DNA of 64,000 nucleotides from positions 62,001 through 126,000 of the forward strand of contig JANQSD010000013.1 of the NCBI GenBank assembly GCA_028284225.1. Reading direction: 5' to 3'. This document shows, one piece after another, positions 54,783 through 64,000 of this stretch. The DNA is from Arenicellales bacterium. Its GTDB lineage: Bacteria > Pseudomonadota > Gammaproteobacteria > Arenicellales > JAHEKD01. Each line of letters begins with the position of its first letter. The stretch's first letter is position 1. Under the pieces are notes generated by a model. It saw nothing but the letters and a program-made list of their open reading frames with translations, searched no databases and was not told the DNA's origin. Both the position numbers and the translations under genes were made by a program.

Positions 54783-55420
54783 TGCTGGAAATCTCTGATC
54801 TTTACTTTGGTTATAATGATTCGCATTCATTCATTTTCGATTTCAAACTTCAGCCAGGCAAGTGTTTAGCAATCAAAGGAGCCAGTGGGTCGGGTAAATC
54901 AACACTATTAAACCTTATTGCCGGTTTTTTGACCCCGATTTCAGGGCAAATATTGTTTGAGGCACAGCGTATTGACAAGCTTGAACCTGCACAACGGCCG
55001 TTAACAATTTTATTTCAGGAACATAATTTATTTAATCATCTTACTGTTTTCCAGAATATTGCCCTGGGGTTAAGCCCGTCATTAAGATTGTCTCAAATAC
55101 AATCAGAAGTCGTTCTCCAGGCTCTTGAACAGTTAGGACTTGCCGATATGCAGCAACGCCTACCTGAGGATTTATCTGGTGGGCAACGTCAGCGGGTAGC
55201 TCTGGCTCGCTGTCTAGTCAGGTCGAAGCCTTTGCTACTACTGGACGAACCATTTACCGGCTTAAATGAAGAGCTGAAACTCGACGTTCAAAAGCTTATC
55301 GGCCAGTTACAACAGCAATTGAATCTGACAATTTTGTGGGTAACCCATGATCTAGATGATGTTGAACACATTGCTGATAAAGTTGCTGAGATTGAGAATA
55401 ATAAGTTGATATTCATTTAA
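54782..55420 (+). CDS. thiQ: Thiamine ABC transporter, ATP-binding protein
   Basis: 212 residues. Walker A GASGSGKST, Q-loop ILFQEHNLFNHL, signature LSGGQRQRVALARCLV, Walker B LLLLDEPFTG and H-loop LWVTHDLDDVEHI. Drives thiamine import. It overlaps thiP by one base. With thiB and thiP it forms the whole TPP-riboswitch operon; a convergent pseudopilin gene follows. Confidence 0.97.
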   Translation: MLEISDLYFGYNDSHSFIFDFKLQPGKCLAIKGASGSGKSTLLNLIAGFLTPISGQILFEAQRIDKLEPAQRPLTILFQEHNLFNHLTVFQNIALGLSPSLRLSQIQSEVVLQALEQLGLADMQQRLPEDLSGGQRQRVALARCLVRSKPLLLLDEPFTGLNEELKLDVQKLIGQLQQQLNLTILWVTHDLDDVEHIADKVAEIENNKLIFI

Positions 55421-55522
55421 GTTCCGGGCAATCCACAAACCAGCAGTGCTAATTATGAGTTGCCCTGGATACCTGCCTGCACAGATATGACAAGGTAAAA
55501 CCGGCACAACAGAACCAGGCAA

Positions 55523-56038
55523 CTAATCACAACTAAATTCTTCACTTTCTTCAATTCGAATTCGTCCACTGAGTGAGGTTGTGATTTTGTATTTTGTTGC
55601 AATGGCCTGATGGCAAACAACGAAGTTGCCGTTTGGCCATAAGCGTCCGTTGGAATAGAAGACGATCTTTTTACCCCTGTCTGCAGCATTAAACTTAATT
55701 GTAAGTTTATCATCTGTAATCCACCGAGCTAAGGTTATAGTTTCGCCAGGATCTAATTCTTTATTGTCATCAACATCTAGATATGTAATCCAGCCGTTTG
55801 ACCAATCAGAATTTGAATTGCAGTTTTTCGAGTCTGTCGAAGGGCAGGTAACTGAGGTAAAACCTGTATTTTGGCTGTTTGACTGAGCGCTATACAAACT
55901 GGTTTTTAGCAGGTGCAAAGTGTTTTTGTGCGCACGGTTCGCTAATAATTGCTGTGCGCCTAAGATCGAAAATCCACTAAGTATGCTGATAATGGCAAAC
56001 ACCAATAGCAGCTCAATAAGGCTGAATCCTTTTTTCAT
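55523..56038 (-). CDS. Type IV pilin-like protein, GspH/FimT family
   Basis: 171 residues. Prepilin leader MKKGFSLIELLLVFAIISIL, cleaved before FSLIE by PilD, and then a ~140-residue C-terminal domain with Cys pairs (TCPSTDSKNCN, VVCHQ, FSCD). A minor pseudopilin that may help pilus or secretion assembly. It stands alone with no other pilin genes near. Convergent with thiQ; upstream is bolA on the same strand. Confidence 0.9.
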   Translation of the reverse strand: MKKGFSLIELLLVFAIISILSGFSILGAQQLLANRAHKNTLHLLKTSLYSAQSNSQNTGFTSVTCPSTDSKNCNSNSDWSNGWITYLDVDDNKELDPGETITLARWITDDKLTIKFNAADRGKKIVFYSNGRLWPNGNFVVCHQAIATKYKITTSLSGRIRIEESEEFSCD

Positions 56039-56067
56039 GTTTTGACATCCTTGTCATGTGATTAAAA

Positions 56068-56343
56068 TTAACTATTCGCTTCTTCCGGGGTCAGCGCTTC
56101 AATGCTTAACGCATGAATTTCATGCGGCATTAAATCATCGACAGATCGATAAACGGCTTGATGGCGTTTAATCCGGTTTAGACCATTAAATTTGTCTGAA
56201 ACAATATGCACACTATAATGTCCTGCACCGCCTTGCGCACCCGCATGCCCCACATGTAGATGGCTGTCATCAGTGATCTCAAGTTTAACCGGTGTTAAGG
56301 CCGTTTCTATACGATTACGAATAATTTCGACACGGCTATTCAC
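56068..56343 (-). CDS. bolA: BolA-family protein
   Basis: 91 residues. Motifs are [19 protein letters not shown]-like [40 protein letters not shown] and [20 protein letters not shown]. The conserved H of [11 protein letters not shown] is present. BolA proteins partner with monothiol glutaredoxins in iron-sulfur handling. Overlaps yciI by four bases, in the common yciB-yciI-bolA row. Confidence 0.95.
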   Translation of the reverse strand: MNSRVEIIRNRIETALTPVKLEITDDSHLHVGHAGAQGGAGHYSVHIVSDKFNGLNRIKRHQAVYRSVDDLMPHEIHALSIEALTPEEANS

Positions 56344-56639
56344 GGCAATACTTTTTTAAAAGGCTTTATTGACACGTTTTCATATACCCCGGCTTCAATA
56401 TAAGGATCTTGATTGGCCCATAATTGTGCCTGCTCCAGTGATTCAAATTCAGCAATGATTACGCTACCTGTAAAGCCAGCCTCGCCGGGATCTTCGTTAT
56501 CAATCGCAGGGCAAGGGCCGGCGATTAATAACCGGCCTTGATTTTTCAATTCGTTCAATCTGGCTAAATGTTTATCACGTACACTCAAGCGATCAGCCAA
56601 GCTGTTTTCGTAATCTTCGCCAACTATTACATACCACAT
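56340..56639 (-). CDS. yciI: YciI-like protein
   Basis: 99 residues, ferredoxin-like fold family of unknown activity. Shows [40 protein letters not shown] and [20 protein letters not shown], typical family segments. Its ATG overlaps the yciB stop by one base and its stop overlaps the bolA start by four; all three are coupled. Confidence 0.95.
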   Translation of the reverse strand: MWYVIVGEDYENSLADRLSVRDKHLARLNELKNQGRLLIAGPCPAIDNEDPGEAGFTGSVIIAEFESLEQAQLWANQDPYIEAGVYENVSIKPFKKVLP

Positions 56640-57211
56640 TACTGCGATTCCTCTTCTTCGGGTTTAATATACTTAGCAATCATCAGCGCCTGAACAATAG
56701 CAAATGCTAAAGTCAAAAGCATCAATCCAAAGACCTTAAAATTGACCCATAGCTCAGTGCGTGCCTGTTCAGTTATGTCGCTACCTCCATAGTAAAAAGC
56801 CATATAAATGTTGAGCAAACCGGTGATTAAAAAGAATAATCCCCAACTCAAATTGACTTTTGACCAGATCACTTTCGGCAAAGAAATTTGGCTACCCATC
56901 AGCCGCTCCATGACTGTTGATCGACCAATAAAATGTGATCCAAGGATAATGACACTAAATATCCAGTAGAGAATAGTGGGTTTCCATTTGATAAAGCTGT
57001 CATCCCTGAGGGCGAGGGTTAAACCGCCCATAACCAGGATAATAGCCAGGGTGATTAGATGCATTTTCTCGAAACTACGTGTTTTCAACCAATACAGACC
57101 AACCTGCAAGGCTGAACCAACAATTGCCGCAAAAGTCGCAGCGTAAATACCATATAGTTTAAAAACGCCGAAAAACAGCAATAATGGAAACAAATCAAAC
57201 AGAAATTTCAT
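56639..57211 (-). CDS. yciB: Inner membrane septation protein A
   Basis: 190 residues, five hydrophobic helices. Motifs: [58 protein letters not shown] and [14 protein letters not shown]. Also called ispZ; influences cell-envelope integrity and division. Heads the yciB-yciI-bolA operon. Divergent from the deoxynucleoside kinase gene. Confidence 0.96.
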   Translation of the reverse strand: MKFLFDLFPLLLFFGVFKLYGIYAATFAAIVGSALQVGLYWLKTRSFEKMHLITLAIILVMGGLTLALRDDSFIKWKPTILYWIFSVIILGSHFIGRSTVMERLMGSQISLPKVIWSKVNLSWGLFFLITGLLNIYMAFYYGGSDITEQARTELWVNFKVFGLMLLTLAFAIVQALMIAKYIKPEEEESQ

Positions 57212-57326
57212 TGAGAATTTTTAAGACATTTAAAGGTAAATATTAATAGTGCTTATTTTACCTAAAATCATTGCAGAGTTGGCTCCAAGATAAGGTAAAA
57301 TCTTGCAACGTAAAAGGAATAGCTGC

Positions 57327-57992
57327 TTGGATACTCAAACAACAAATTATGATTCGCCGCCGGGCTTTATGGTTGTTGAAGGCCCGATAGGGGTAGGCAA
57401 GACCAGTTTAACTAAGCGACTGGCTCAATCTTTTTCAGGTGAAATCATCTTGGAGCGCCCTGAATTAAACCCGTTTCTGGAGCGTTTTTATCGGGCTCCT
57501 AAACAATATGCCTTACCGACACAGCTTTCGTTTTTGTTTCAACGTTCAAAAATGCTCAAGAATGTGCGCCAACAAGACATGTTCTCCCGCACTCAAATTG
57601 CTGATTTTCTATTCGAAAAGGATATCTTATTTGCGCAACTAAATCTGGAAGAAGACGAGTATCGGTTATATCAGCAGGTTTACAACCATCTTTTACCCGA
57701 TGCACCTGTACCCGACCTGGTTATCTATTTACAGGCACCGGTGGATATTCTGTTGCAGCGGATTCGCCTTCGTGGCGTGGAATATGAGCAACTCATTGAG
57801 CGTGATTACTTGACTAAACTCTGTGATATTTATTCACGAATGTTCCTGGCTTATAACCAGTCACCGTTATTAGTTGTCAATGCTGAAAATATCAATTTTG
57901 TCGATAACGAGGCTGATTATCACACCTTGCTAGAGGAAATCGTTAACACCAAGAGTGGACGGCATTTTTTCAATCCGCTATCGGTGAGTTAA
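57327..57992 (+). CDS. Deoxynucleoside kinase
   Basis: I choose TTG 57327 (MDTQTTNYDSPPGFMVVEGP), with AAGGA nine bases upstream; an in-frame TTG at 57303 adds eight residues. 221 residues. P-loop EGPIGVGKTSLTKRLAQ, substrate site ERPELNPFLERFYRAPKQYA, ADFLFEKDILFA and the LID region LLQRIRLRGVEYEQLIERDY. Phosphorylates deoxyadenosine/deoxyguanosine for salvage. Start choice is uncertain. Confidence 0.88.
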   Translation: MDTQTTNYDSPPGFMVVEGPIGVGKTSLTKRLAQSFSGEIILERPELNPFLERFYRAPKQYALPTQLSFLFQRSKMLKNVRQQDMFSRTQIADFLFEKDILFAQLNLEEDEYRLYQQVYNHLLPDAPVPDLVIYLQAPVDILLQRIRLRGVEYEQLIERDYLTKLCDIYSRMFLAYNQSPLLVVNAENINFVDNEADYHTLLEEIVNTKSGRHFFNPLSVS

Positions 57993-58053
57993 TCTTTGCA
58001 ATTACAATAATAATTATTTTATAAAATATTTAACATGCTAGTTTAATCGACTG

Positions 58054-59520
58054 TCAGTCAGCATGAATGTCTGACCGACTGTCAAAGTAAACTGGATATA
58101 AGCAATCTGATTCAACCTTAACCAAGGGTTGTTCTAAAAAATCTTCTTTGAAATCTCTTGCACATCGGCTACCTGAAAAGTTGTGCGAAAGCTTTGGGAA
58201 AAGATACATTTGACCGTTTTGAAATTCAGGCAATATATTTTTCGCCCACTGATAGGGCGTAGTTGGGTCATTTTTACCTGACAGAAATAATACAGGATTA
58301 TCAAATGATGCTTTTTTATTTTCTAAAGCCGGCACATGGTTTTCGGTTAACCAAATTGTACAAACATCAGGGTAATTGACCCAAGAAGTCATCCATGTGG
58401 GTAAATTTTCCGATTGAAGTCCTTCGTAATCGAAAAAACCACCATCATTGCAAAAATAAGTGACTAATCCCGCCATAGAAAACCATTGAGGTAAAAAACT
58501 ATAAATATTTTCTCGAATTAGATTTATAACAGCCTCATGATTATTTGTATTTAAATTGCCGACTAATTTCGGTATGAATTCTTTCGGCTGAGCCTCATAT
58601 AACTCACTGAAAATCAAGTTTATCAAGGCTATGTCATCGAAAAAAATTTCATAAGATTCATCAAGCACTTCAATTTCAAAAGTTTTCGGGTGTTCGCGGA
58701 GATCAAGTATTAATTTTTCTAATCGATTAATATCATTTGGCGTAAGCATGCTTTCAATAAGGTCAGCAAAATATTTTACATAACTATTAGTGATAGCCAT
58801 GTATCTTGGCGGCGCTACGCCTTCAACAATAACCGATCGAACAGCTTGCTGTTCTTGCTGTGCCAATAATAAAGCTATTAAACTACCGTATGACTGCCCC
58901 CATAAATTCCATTTAGAAATTGAAAGTTGCTCACGCAAATAGATTAAATCACTGACAATATTAAGTGCATGATAGTTAGATAGTTCAATATTTTTTCTAG
59001 TAAGTTTTTTGTGGCATTTTTTATAAACACCTAAAAAATCGGCAGGTGAGTTAACTTCAACAATTTGCTTAAAGTAACTATTGCATTCAATTGCAGGCTT
59101 TGAAAAACCGAGGCCTCTATAGTCAGTAACAATTACATCGCGCGATTTTAACCAGCCTTCTTTGATATAGTTTTTATAAAGCCAACTTATATCTTGCGCT
59201 TCGATATAAGCAGGACCAGGACCACCCTGTAAATATAAAACAGGATCATCCTTGCGCTCAGCATCGATTGACTCAAAAATTACGACTGGAAGTCTTATTG
59301 TCCGGGAATCAGGATCATCAAAACTTTCAGGAACATATAAAAAAGCGCATCGAGTCGGTCGATCAAACCTGTAGTTAAACCAACAGTCAGTCCATTCAAG
59401 ACCCTTTTTTACCTGACCAAAAAGACTCTGAATCCAAACAGGATCATTTTTATGTTTTTGGTAAAGAAAACCACCAATTAGTATTACCAGAACTACCCAA
59501 ATTAATTTTTTTGGCATCAA
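58054..59520 (-). CDS. Exported alpha/beta hydrolase, S33 aminopeptidase-like
   Basis: 488 residues. An N-terminal membrane anchor (MMPKKLIWVVLVILIGGFLY) and hydrolase fold with the oxyanion motif LYLQGGPGPAYIEAQD, nucleophile WGQSYGSLIALLLAQQ, acid SGKNDPTTPYQWA and His in FPKLSHNFSG. The N-terminal GGPG and TAP-like C-terminal suggest a proline iminopeptidase or tripeptidyl-peptidase-like role in the periplasm. Noticeably AT-rich relative to its neighbours and not in an operon. Substrate unknown. Confidence 0.85.
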   Translation of the reverse strand: MMPKKLIWVVLVILIGGFLYQKHKNDPVWIQSLFGQVKKGLEWTDCWFNYRFDRPTRCAFLYVPESFDDPDSRTIRLPVVIFESIDAERKDDPVLYLQGGPGPAYIEAQDISWLYKNYIKEGWLKSRDVIVTDYRGLGFSKPAIECNSYFKQIVEVNSPADFLGVYKKCHKKLTRKNIELSNYHALNIVSDLIYLREQLSISKWNLWGQSYGSLIALLLAQQEQQAVRSVIVEGVAPPRYMAITNSYVKYFADLIESMLTPNDINRLEKLILDLREHPKTFEIEVLDESYEIFFDDIALINLIFSELYEAQPKEFIPKLVGNLNTNNHEAVINLIRENIYSFLPQWFSMAGLVTYFCNDGGFFDYEGLQSENLPTWMTSWVNYPDVCTIWLTENHVPALENKKASFDNPVLFLSGKNDPTTPYQWAKNILPEFQNGQMYLFPKLSHNFSGSRCARDFKEDFLEQPLVKVESDCLYPVYFDSRSDIHAD

Positions 59521-59670
59521 CTTATTTTTGGCTTATTTTTTTGGGTATTATGCCCTCCATTTGTTTGCTTATCTATAGCTTCAAATACAGCAAATGGAAG
59601 AACCAGAGCCAAGAGTGGAATAAGCGCATAGGATTTAGATTAGCGTCCCTGGTAATTGAAAATCTTAAAG

Positions 59671-60207
59671 CTACCTGGTAGCGGCTTTTGTAATTGCCGT
59701 CCAGACTAACCCTTTCCACTTTATTCCTGATGACTGATGGAGAATAAAATCAAGGGATGCTGTTCTTCGTAACCCAAGGCGCTCCATAACAGCTTGCGAT
59801 CTAAGATTGTCTGCACTTGTATATGACAGAATCTCTTTAAAATTCCTTTGAGTTATTGCATGATCTAGAGCAGCTCTAGCGCTTTCTGTTGCATAGCCAT
59901 TTCCCCAAAACTTCCGCATGAATCTCCAACCTATTTCGTAGTGCTTTCCCAACGGATGTTGTGAATCCATCCTGGGCATAATCCCCACATAACCAATAAA
60001 TTCTCCTTGCTTGGTCTCTACCGCCCACCTTGATATATTATGTTCTTTTTCAGCTTGGCAATAGCGATTGAACTTTTTGAAACTTTCGTCTCGATCTATT
60101 ACTCCTGCTAAGTCGGCCATTACTTCAGGATCGGCATGCATTTTGGCAAAAGGTAAGAAGTGATCTTGTCGCCACTTGTTTAAATTAAGACGTTTTGTTT
60201 CAATCAT
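59671..60207 (-). CDS. GNAT acetyltransferase, RimJ/RimL-like
   Basis: 178 residues. Starts MIETKRLNLNKWRQDHFLPF, the RimL-like form, followed by the acetyl-CoA loop RKFWGNGYATESARAALDHA and NLRSQAVMERLGLRRTASLD. These enzymes acetylate N-termini of ribosomal proteins or small molecules, and the substrate cannot be told here. Lies between the hydrolase and the tRNA gene, 60 bases before the tRNA end. Confidence 0.9.
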   Translation of the reverse strand: MIETKRLNLNKWRQDHFLPFAKMHADPEVMADLAGVIDRDESFKKFNRYCQAEKEHNISRWAVETKQGEFIGYVGIMPRMDSQHPLGKHYEIGWRFMRKFWGNGYATESARAALDHAITQRNFKEILSYTSADNLRSQAVMERLGLRRTASLDFILHQSSGIKWKGLVWTAITKAATR

Positions 60208-60267
60208 GAGATAAAATATACAAGTATAACGCTGGGTTTTCGTACCAAACCTTATTTACTATGTATG

Positions 60268-60354
<87 letters not shown>

Positions 60355-60443
60355 TCGCGGGATGTATAAACTATAAAATTTACAGGGCGATTGCAATCAG
60401 TTTTTCGTAAAATCACTGCTTTATTTGATTTTGCCATCAATAT

Positions 60444-61496
60444 ATGGATTTATCCCGTTTCGATTATCATTTGCCGGAATGCTTGATTGCTCAGACGCCT
60501 GCTGCTGACCGCAGCTGCTCGCGCCTGCTTTATGTTGCCGGCCCTCTGCAGGACATGCTGTTCACCCAATTTATTGATTTGCTCAATCCCGGCGACCTAG
60601 TGGTCATGAATAATACTAAAGTCATTCCGGCACGTTTGTTTGGGGCTAAACCCACTGGAGGAAAAGTAGAAATTATGCTGGAACGGATCACGGGCGAATT
60701 TACAGCCTTGGCCCAACTGAAATCCAGCAAATCGATAAAACCGAAACAGGAAATTATTGTTAGCGATGAAATCAGGCTCATTGTCAAAGATAAAAACGAA
60801 AGCTTTTATGAGCTGGAATCAAAACAGGAAAAGTTCGAAGATATTTTGAGCGAACATGGACAACTTCCGTTACCGCCTTATATCAAACGCATTCCTGATC
60901 AAGCAGACGATTCCCGTTATCAAACAGTTTATGCTAAACAATCAGGAGCCGTGGCGGCACCCACTGCAGGACTACACTTTGATCACAAAATGCTGAAAAC
61001 AATCAAAAAAAGCGGCATTGAAATACAGGAATTAACCTTACATGTGGGTGCCGGAACATTCCAACCTGTGAGAGTCGATGATGTCACTAAACATAAAATG
61101 CATCAGGAGTGGTTCGAGATTGGAGAGAATGTGATTGAAAAGATTAAGCAAACTCAAAATCGGGGCGGCAGAGTAATTGCGATAGGTACGACAACGGTGC
61201 GGGCGCTGGAAAGTGCGTTTTCAATCAACCAACTTGAAAAGCCATTACAGGCTGAAACCGATATTTTTATCTACCCGGGATTTGAATTTAAAGTAGTCGA
61301 TGCTTTATTGACGAATTTTCATTTGCCAAAATCAACCTTGCTGATGTTGGTCAGCGCTTTTGCCGGTTATGATAAGGTCATGCAAGCATATCGACATGCA
61401 GTTAAGTCAGAATATCGATTTTTTAGTTACGGTGATGCTATGTTTTTGGAAAAAGGGGCTCAAACTTATCGAAATGGTTTGACTGATGTTGATTAA
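60444..61496 (+). CDS. queA: S-adenosylmethionine:tRNA ribosyltransferase-isomerase
   Basis: 350 residues. Builds epoxyqueuosine at the tRNA wobble position. Motifs: FDYHLPECLIAQTPAADRSC, VMNNTKVIPARLFGAKPTGG, AAPTAGLHFDHKMLKTIKKS, LHVGAGTFQPVRVDDVTKHK and TNFHLPKSTLLMLVSAFAGY. Followed by tgt after a 284-base gap with a double-hairpin repeat. Confidence 0.98.
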   Translation: MDLSRFDYHLPECLIAQTPAADRSCSRLLYVAGPLQDMLFTQFIDLLNPGDLVVMNNTKVIPARLFGAKPTGGKVEIMLERITGEFTALAQLKSSKSIKPKQEIIVSDEIRLIVKDKNESFYELESKQEKFEDILSEHGQLPLPPYIKRIPDQADDSRYQTVYAKQSGAVAAPTAGLHFDHKMLKTIKKSGIEIQELTLHVGAGTFQPVRVDDVTKHKMHQEWFEIGENVIEKIKQTQNRGGRVIAIGTTTVRALESAFSINQLEKPLQAETDIFIYPGFEFKVVDALLTNFHLPKSTLLMLVSAFAGYDKVMQAYRHAVKSEYRFFSYGDAMFLEKGAQTYRNGLTDVD

Positions 61497-61525
61497 ATTG
61501 AGTTCCTTGATTTTAGACATGTTTA

Positions 61526-61594
61526 AACCCCCTCTAACTCCCCCTGAGAGGGGGAGAACTAGTTCCTCCCCTGTCAGGGGAGGTTAGGAGGGGT
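61526..61594. repeat. 69-bp double-hairpin repeat, copy B (inverted to copy A)
   Basis: CTCCCCCT-GAG-AGGGGGAG and CCTCCCCT-GTC-AGGGGAGG hairpins, ends AACCCCC and GGAGGGGT. Reverse-complementing gives near identity with 48529-48597. The rest of the 61497-61780 gap shows no gene; tgt's promoter is probably in 61600-61780. Confidence 0.8.
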
Positions 61595-61759
61595 ATTTTT
61601 TAATTCTCGTTTCATTCTCCTATGACTAGGATCAAGGGCAGCTCCGAATTATTGAACTCTGAATCGTTGTCCGTCCCCTAGAAGCAAGAGAAATACAACA
61701 AATAACATAACTATTAACTAATTAAGTAATATATGGCAATTGTAAGAATTACGATATGA

Positions 61760-62881
<1,122 letters not shown>

Positions 62882-62952
62882 GATGTTTAGAATTTAAAGC
62901 TTGTGGCATAATACCCCGTCCGAAGAACAGGGCCGAGGCCTAAGTAACAGTT

Positions 62953-63285
62953 ATGGAGAACCCGATGGAATTTATTGCAACAGCTTATGCACAATCAGGT
63001 GGCGGCGCAGGTGCTGCAGGCGGTTTTGTCAGCTTGCTACCGATGATTTTGATTTTTGTTTTGTTCTACTTTTTGCTCATCCGTCCTCAGCAAAAACGCG
63101 CCAAACAACACAAAGAAATGGTGGCAGCGCTTAAAGAAGGCGATGAGGTTGTCACTGCCGGTGGGTTTTATGGCACGATTACTCAAGTCGATGACAATAC
63201 TGCCAGTGTTCAAATAGCAGAAAACACTATTGTAAAAGTTCAACGAGCCTCTATTGCACAAATGCTACCCAAAGGCAGTGTTTAA
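62953..63285 (+). CDS. yajC: Sec translocon accessory protein YajC
   Basis: 110 residues. One membrane helix (SLLPMILIFVLFYFLLIRPQ) with the QQKRAKQHKEMVAALKEGD motif and a C-terminal SH3-like domain (DEVVTAGGFYGTITQVDDN). Start ATG 62953, after GGAG. Part of the SecDF-YajC complex. A second ORF here in another frame is not a gene. Confidence 0.97.
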   Translation: MENPMEFIATAYAQSGGGAGAAGGFVSLLPMILIFVLFYFLLIRPQQKRAKQHKEMVAALKEGDEVVTAGGFYGTITQVDDNTASVQIAENTIVKVQRASIAQMLPKGSV

Positions 63286-63346
63286 TTATCCAGTCATAAC
63301 CCCTATATAAGGTTATCAATCCGAGAATAAAGGTTCATAGAAGCTG

Positions 63347-64000
63347 ATGTTAAACCAAACCCCCTGGTGGAAATATTTACTGCTGATTGTCGTGATTATT
63401 CCCGGGCTCCTTTACGCCTTGCCGAATTTGTTTGGTGATGATCCGGGTATTCAAATCCGCGCAACACGGGGTTATGACCTTGATCCGGCTATTGTTGAGC
63501 AAATCCAGAATGATTTGTCCGGCAGCCAGATTGATTACAAATCAATTGCGCTGACAGAAACCGGTATTGAAGTACGTTTCAACGATACCGAGCAGCAGCT
63601 TAAGTCTCGCAATATACTGCAGCAAACTTTGGGCAATAGATATACACAGGCTTTAAGCCTTTTGCCTTCGACGCCATCATGGCTCAGCCAGATGCAGGCC
63701 AAACCCATGTATTTAGGCCTTGATTTGCGCGGCGGTGTTCATTTTTTGATGGAAGTCGACACGGATAGTATTTTTTCTCGTAAAACCGAGGAATTAACGA
63801 ACGAAATAAAATCGTTATTGCGTAAAGCAAGGGCGAGATACAAATCGGTTCGTGATACTAATCAAGGTACTCTTGCGGTTGAATTCAACTCACTGGACGC
63901 TAAGTCGTCGGGGCTTGCGACTATTGCTGAGAATCTGCCGGAACTCGAACGCACTTTTGTAGAGGAAGAAAACTCCTTAAGCGTTGAGTACAGGCTGCTC
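63347..64000 (+). CDS. secD: Protein translocase subunit SecD, 5' part
   Basis: ATG 63347; the frame runs to the window end (218 codons). MLNQTPWWKYLLLIVVIIPG is the first membrane helix, then YALPNLFGDDPGIQIRAT and the conserved YLGLDLRGGVHFLMEV. SecD with SecF pulls proteins across the inner membrane using the proton gradient. The C-terminus, with five more helices, lies outside the window. Confidence 0.96.
   Translation, partial: MLNQTPWWKYLLLIVVIIPGLLYALPNLFGDDPGIQIRATRGYDLDPAIVEQIQNDLSGSQIDYKSIALTETGIEVRFNDTEQQLKSRNILQQTLGNRYTQALSLLPSTPSWLSQMQAKPMYLGLDLRGGVHFLMEVDTDSIFSRKTEELTNEIKSLLRKARARYKSVRDTNQGTLAVEFNSLDAKSSGLATIAENLPELERTFVEEENSLSVEYRLL

Noticed and set aside
55453-55713. 86-codon minus-strand ORF overlapping the pseudopilin gene
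   Set aside because: Reads the same bases in another frame; the FimT-like gene has the prepilin leader and correct length.
62901-63134. 77-codon plus-strand ORF overlapping yajC
   Set aside because: It is a frame shadow: yajC at 62953 has the proper membrane helix and family motifs, this frame has none.

Overview
The window is a chromosomal segment of a gammaproteobacterium with low-to-moderate GC content. This rests on gene order and family type: aat and an arginyl/leucyl-transferase gene beside infA, yciB-yciI-bolA, queA-tgt-yajC-secD, rpmB-rpmG, dut-coaBC with divergent radC, sohB, and a GcvA-type LysR regulator. Housekeeping genes carry ordinary signatures and are tightly packed. No gene-free stretch exceeds 300 bases. 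I saw no transposase, integrase, prophage, CRISPR array or origin, and I cannot name a genus.

Layout. 1-6.6 kb: an unidentified partial gene, an NfeD/SPFH membrane pair (the NfeD protein has an unusual C-terminal extension), a YfcG-type glutathione transferase, a DUF389 membrane protein, a fatty acid hydroxylase and cysE. 6.8-12 kb: accessory genes, namely an AraC/GyrI-like regulator, a PEBP-like envelope protein, an Ada-type alkylation repair protein overlapping an ArsN2-like acetyltransferase, and two tandem paralogous lipoproteins. 12.1-16.7 kb: a TetR gene and a four-gene oxidoreductase/hydrolase/cupin/flavoprotein operon, each behind a copy of one 20-bp palindrome. 16.9-31.9 kb, core functions: sucAB, dut, coaBC, radC, rpmBG, a fatty-acid desaturase, infA, N-end-rule transferases, bamD, rluD-pgeF and nadC. 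32-34.4 kb: an acyl-CoA ligase and a PlsC-type acyltransferase. 34.6-40.4 kb: an AT-rich secreted protein convergent with an xpaC-telA-SPFH/GYF-zinc-ribbon operon that looks like a membrane-stress module. 40.5-48.5 kb: panC, a gamma carbonic anhydrase-like protein, sohB, glnS, an O-acyltransferase pair, betaine-homocysteine methyltransferase behind a perfect palindrome, and gshB. 48.6-55.4 kb: a GcvA-like regulator with a divergent small-RNA candidate carrying two CUCCUCCUCU motifs, an APH-family kinase, folE-bioY, and a TPP riboswitch controlling thiBPQ. 55.5-64 kb: a pseudopilin, bolA-yciI-yciB, a deoxynucleoside kinase, an S33-type hydrolase, a GNAT enzyme, tRNA-Leu(CAA) and queA-tgt-yajC-secD, the last cut by the window edge.

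How parts connect. Two loci 33 kb apart pair an SPFH protein with an XpaC-like helical domain: once as a domain apparently fused to NfeD, once as separate xpaC and SPFH genes in one operon. Vitamin and cofactor genes cluster at 50.9-55.4 kb (folate synthesis, biotin uptake, thiamine uptake). Intergenic structure is rich: two inverted copies of a 69-bp double-hairpin repeat (48.5 and 61.5 kb), three shorter palindromic elements, a start-codon-sequestering hairpin after the riboswitch, and 3'-end hairpins at convergent junctions.

The best candidates for something undescribed are the GcvA-divergent tandem small RNA, the SPFH/XpaC connection, and the TetR operon with its repeated operator. All assignments come from reading the sequence; no database search was run.
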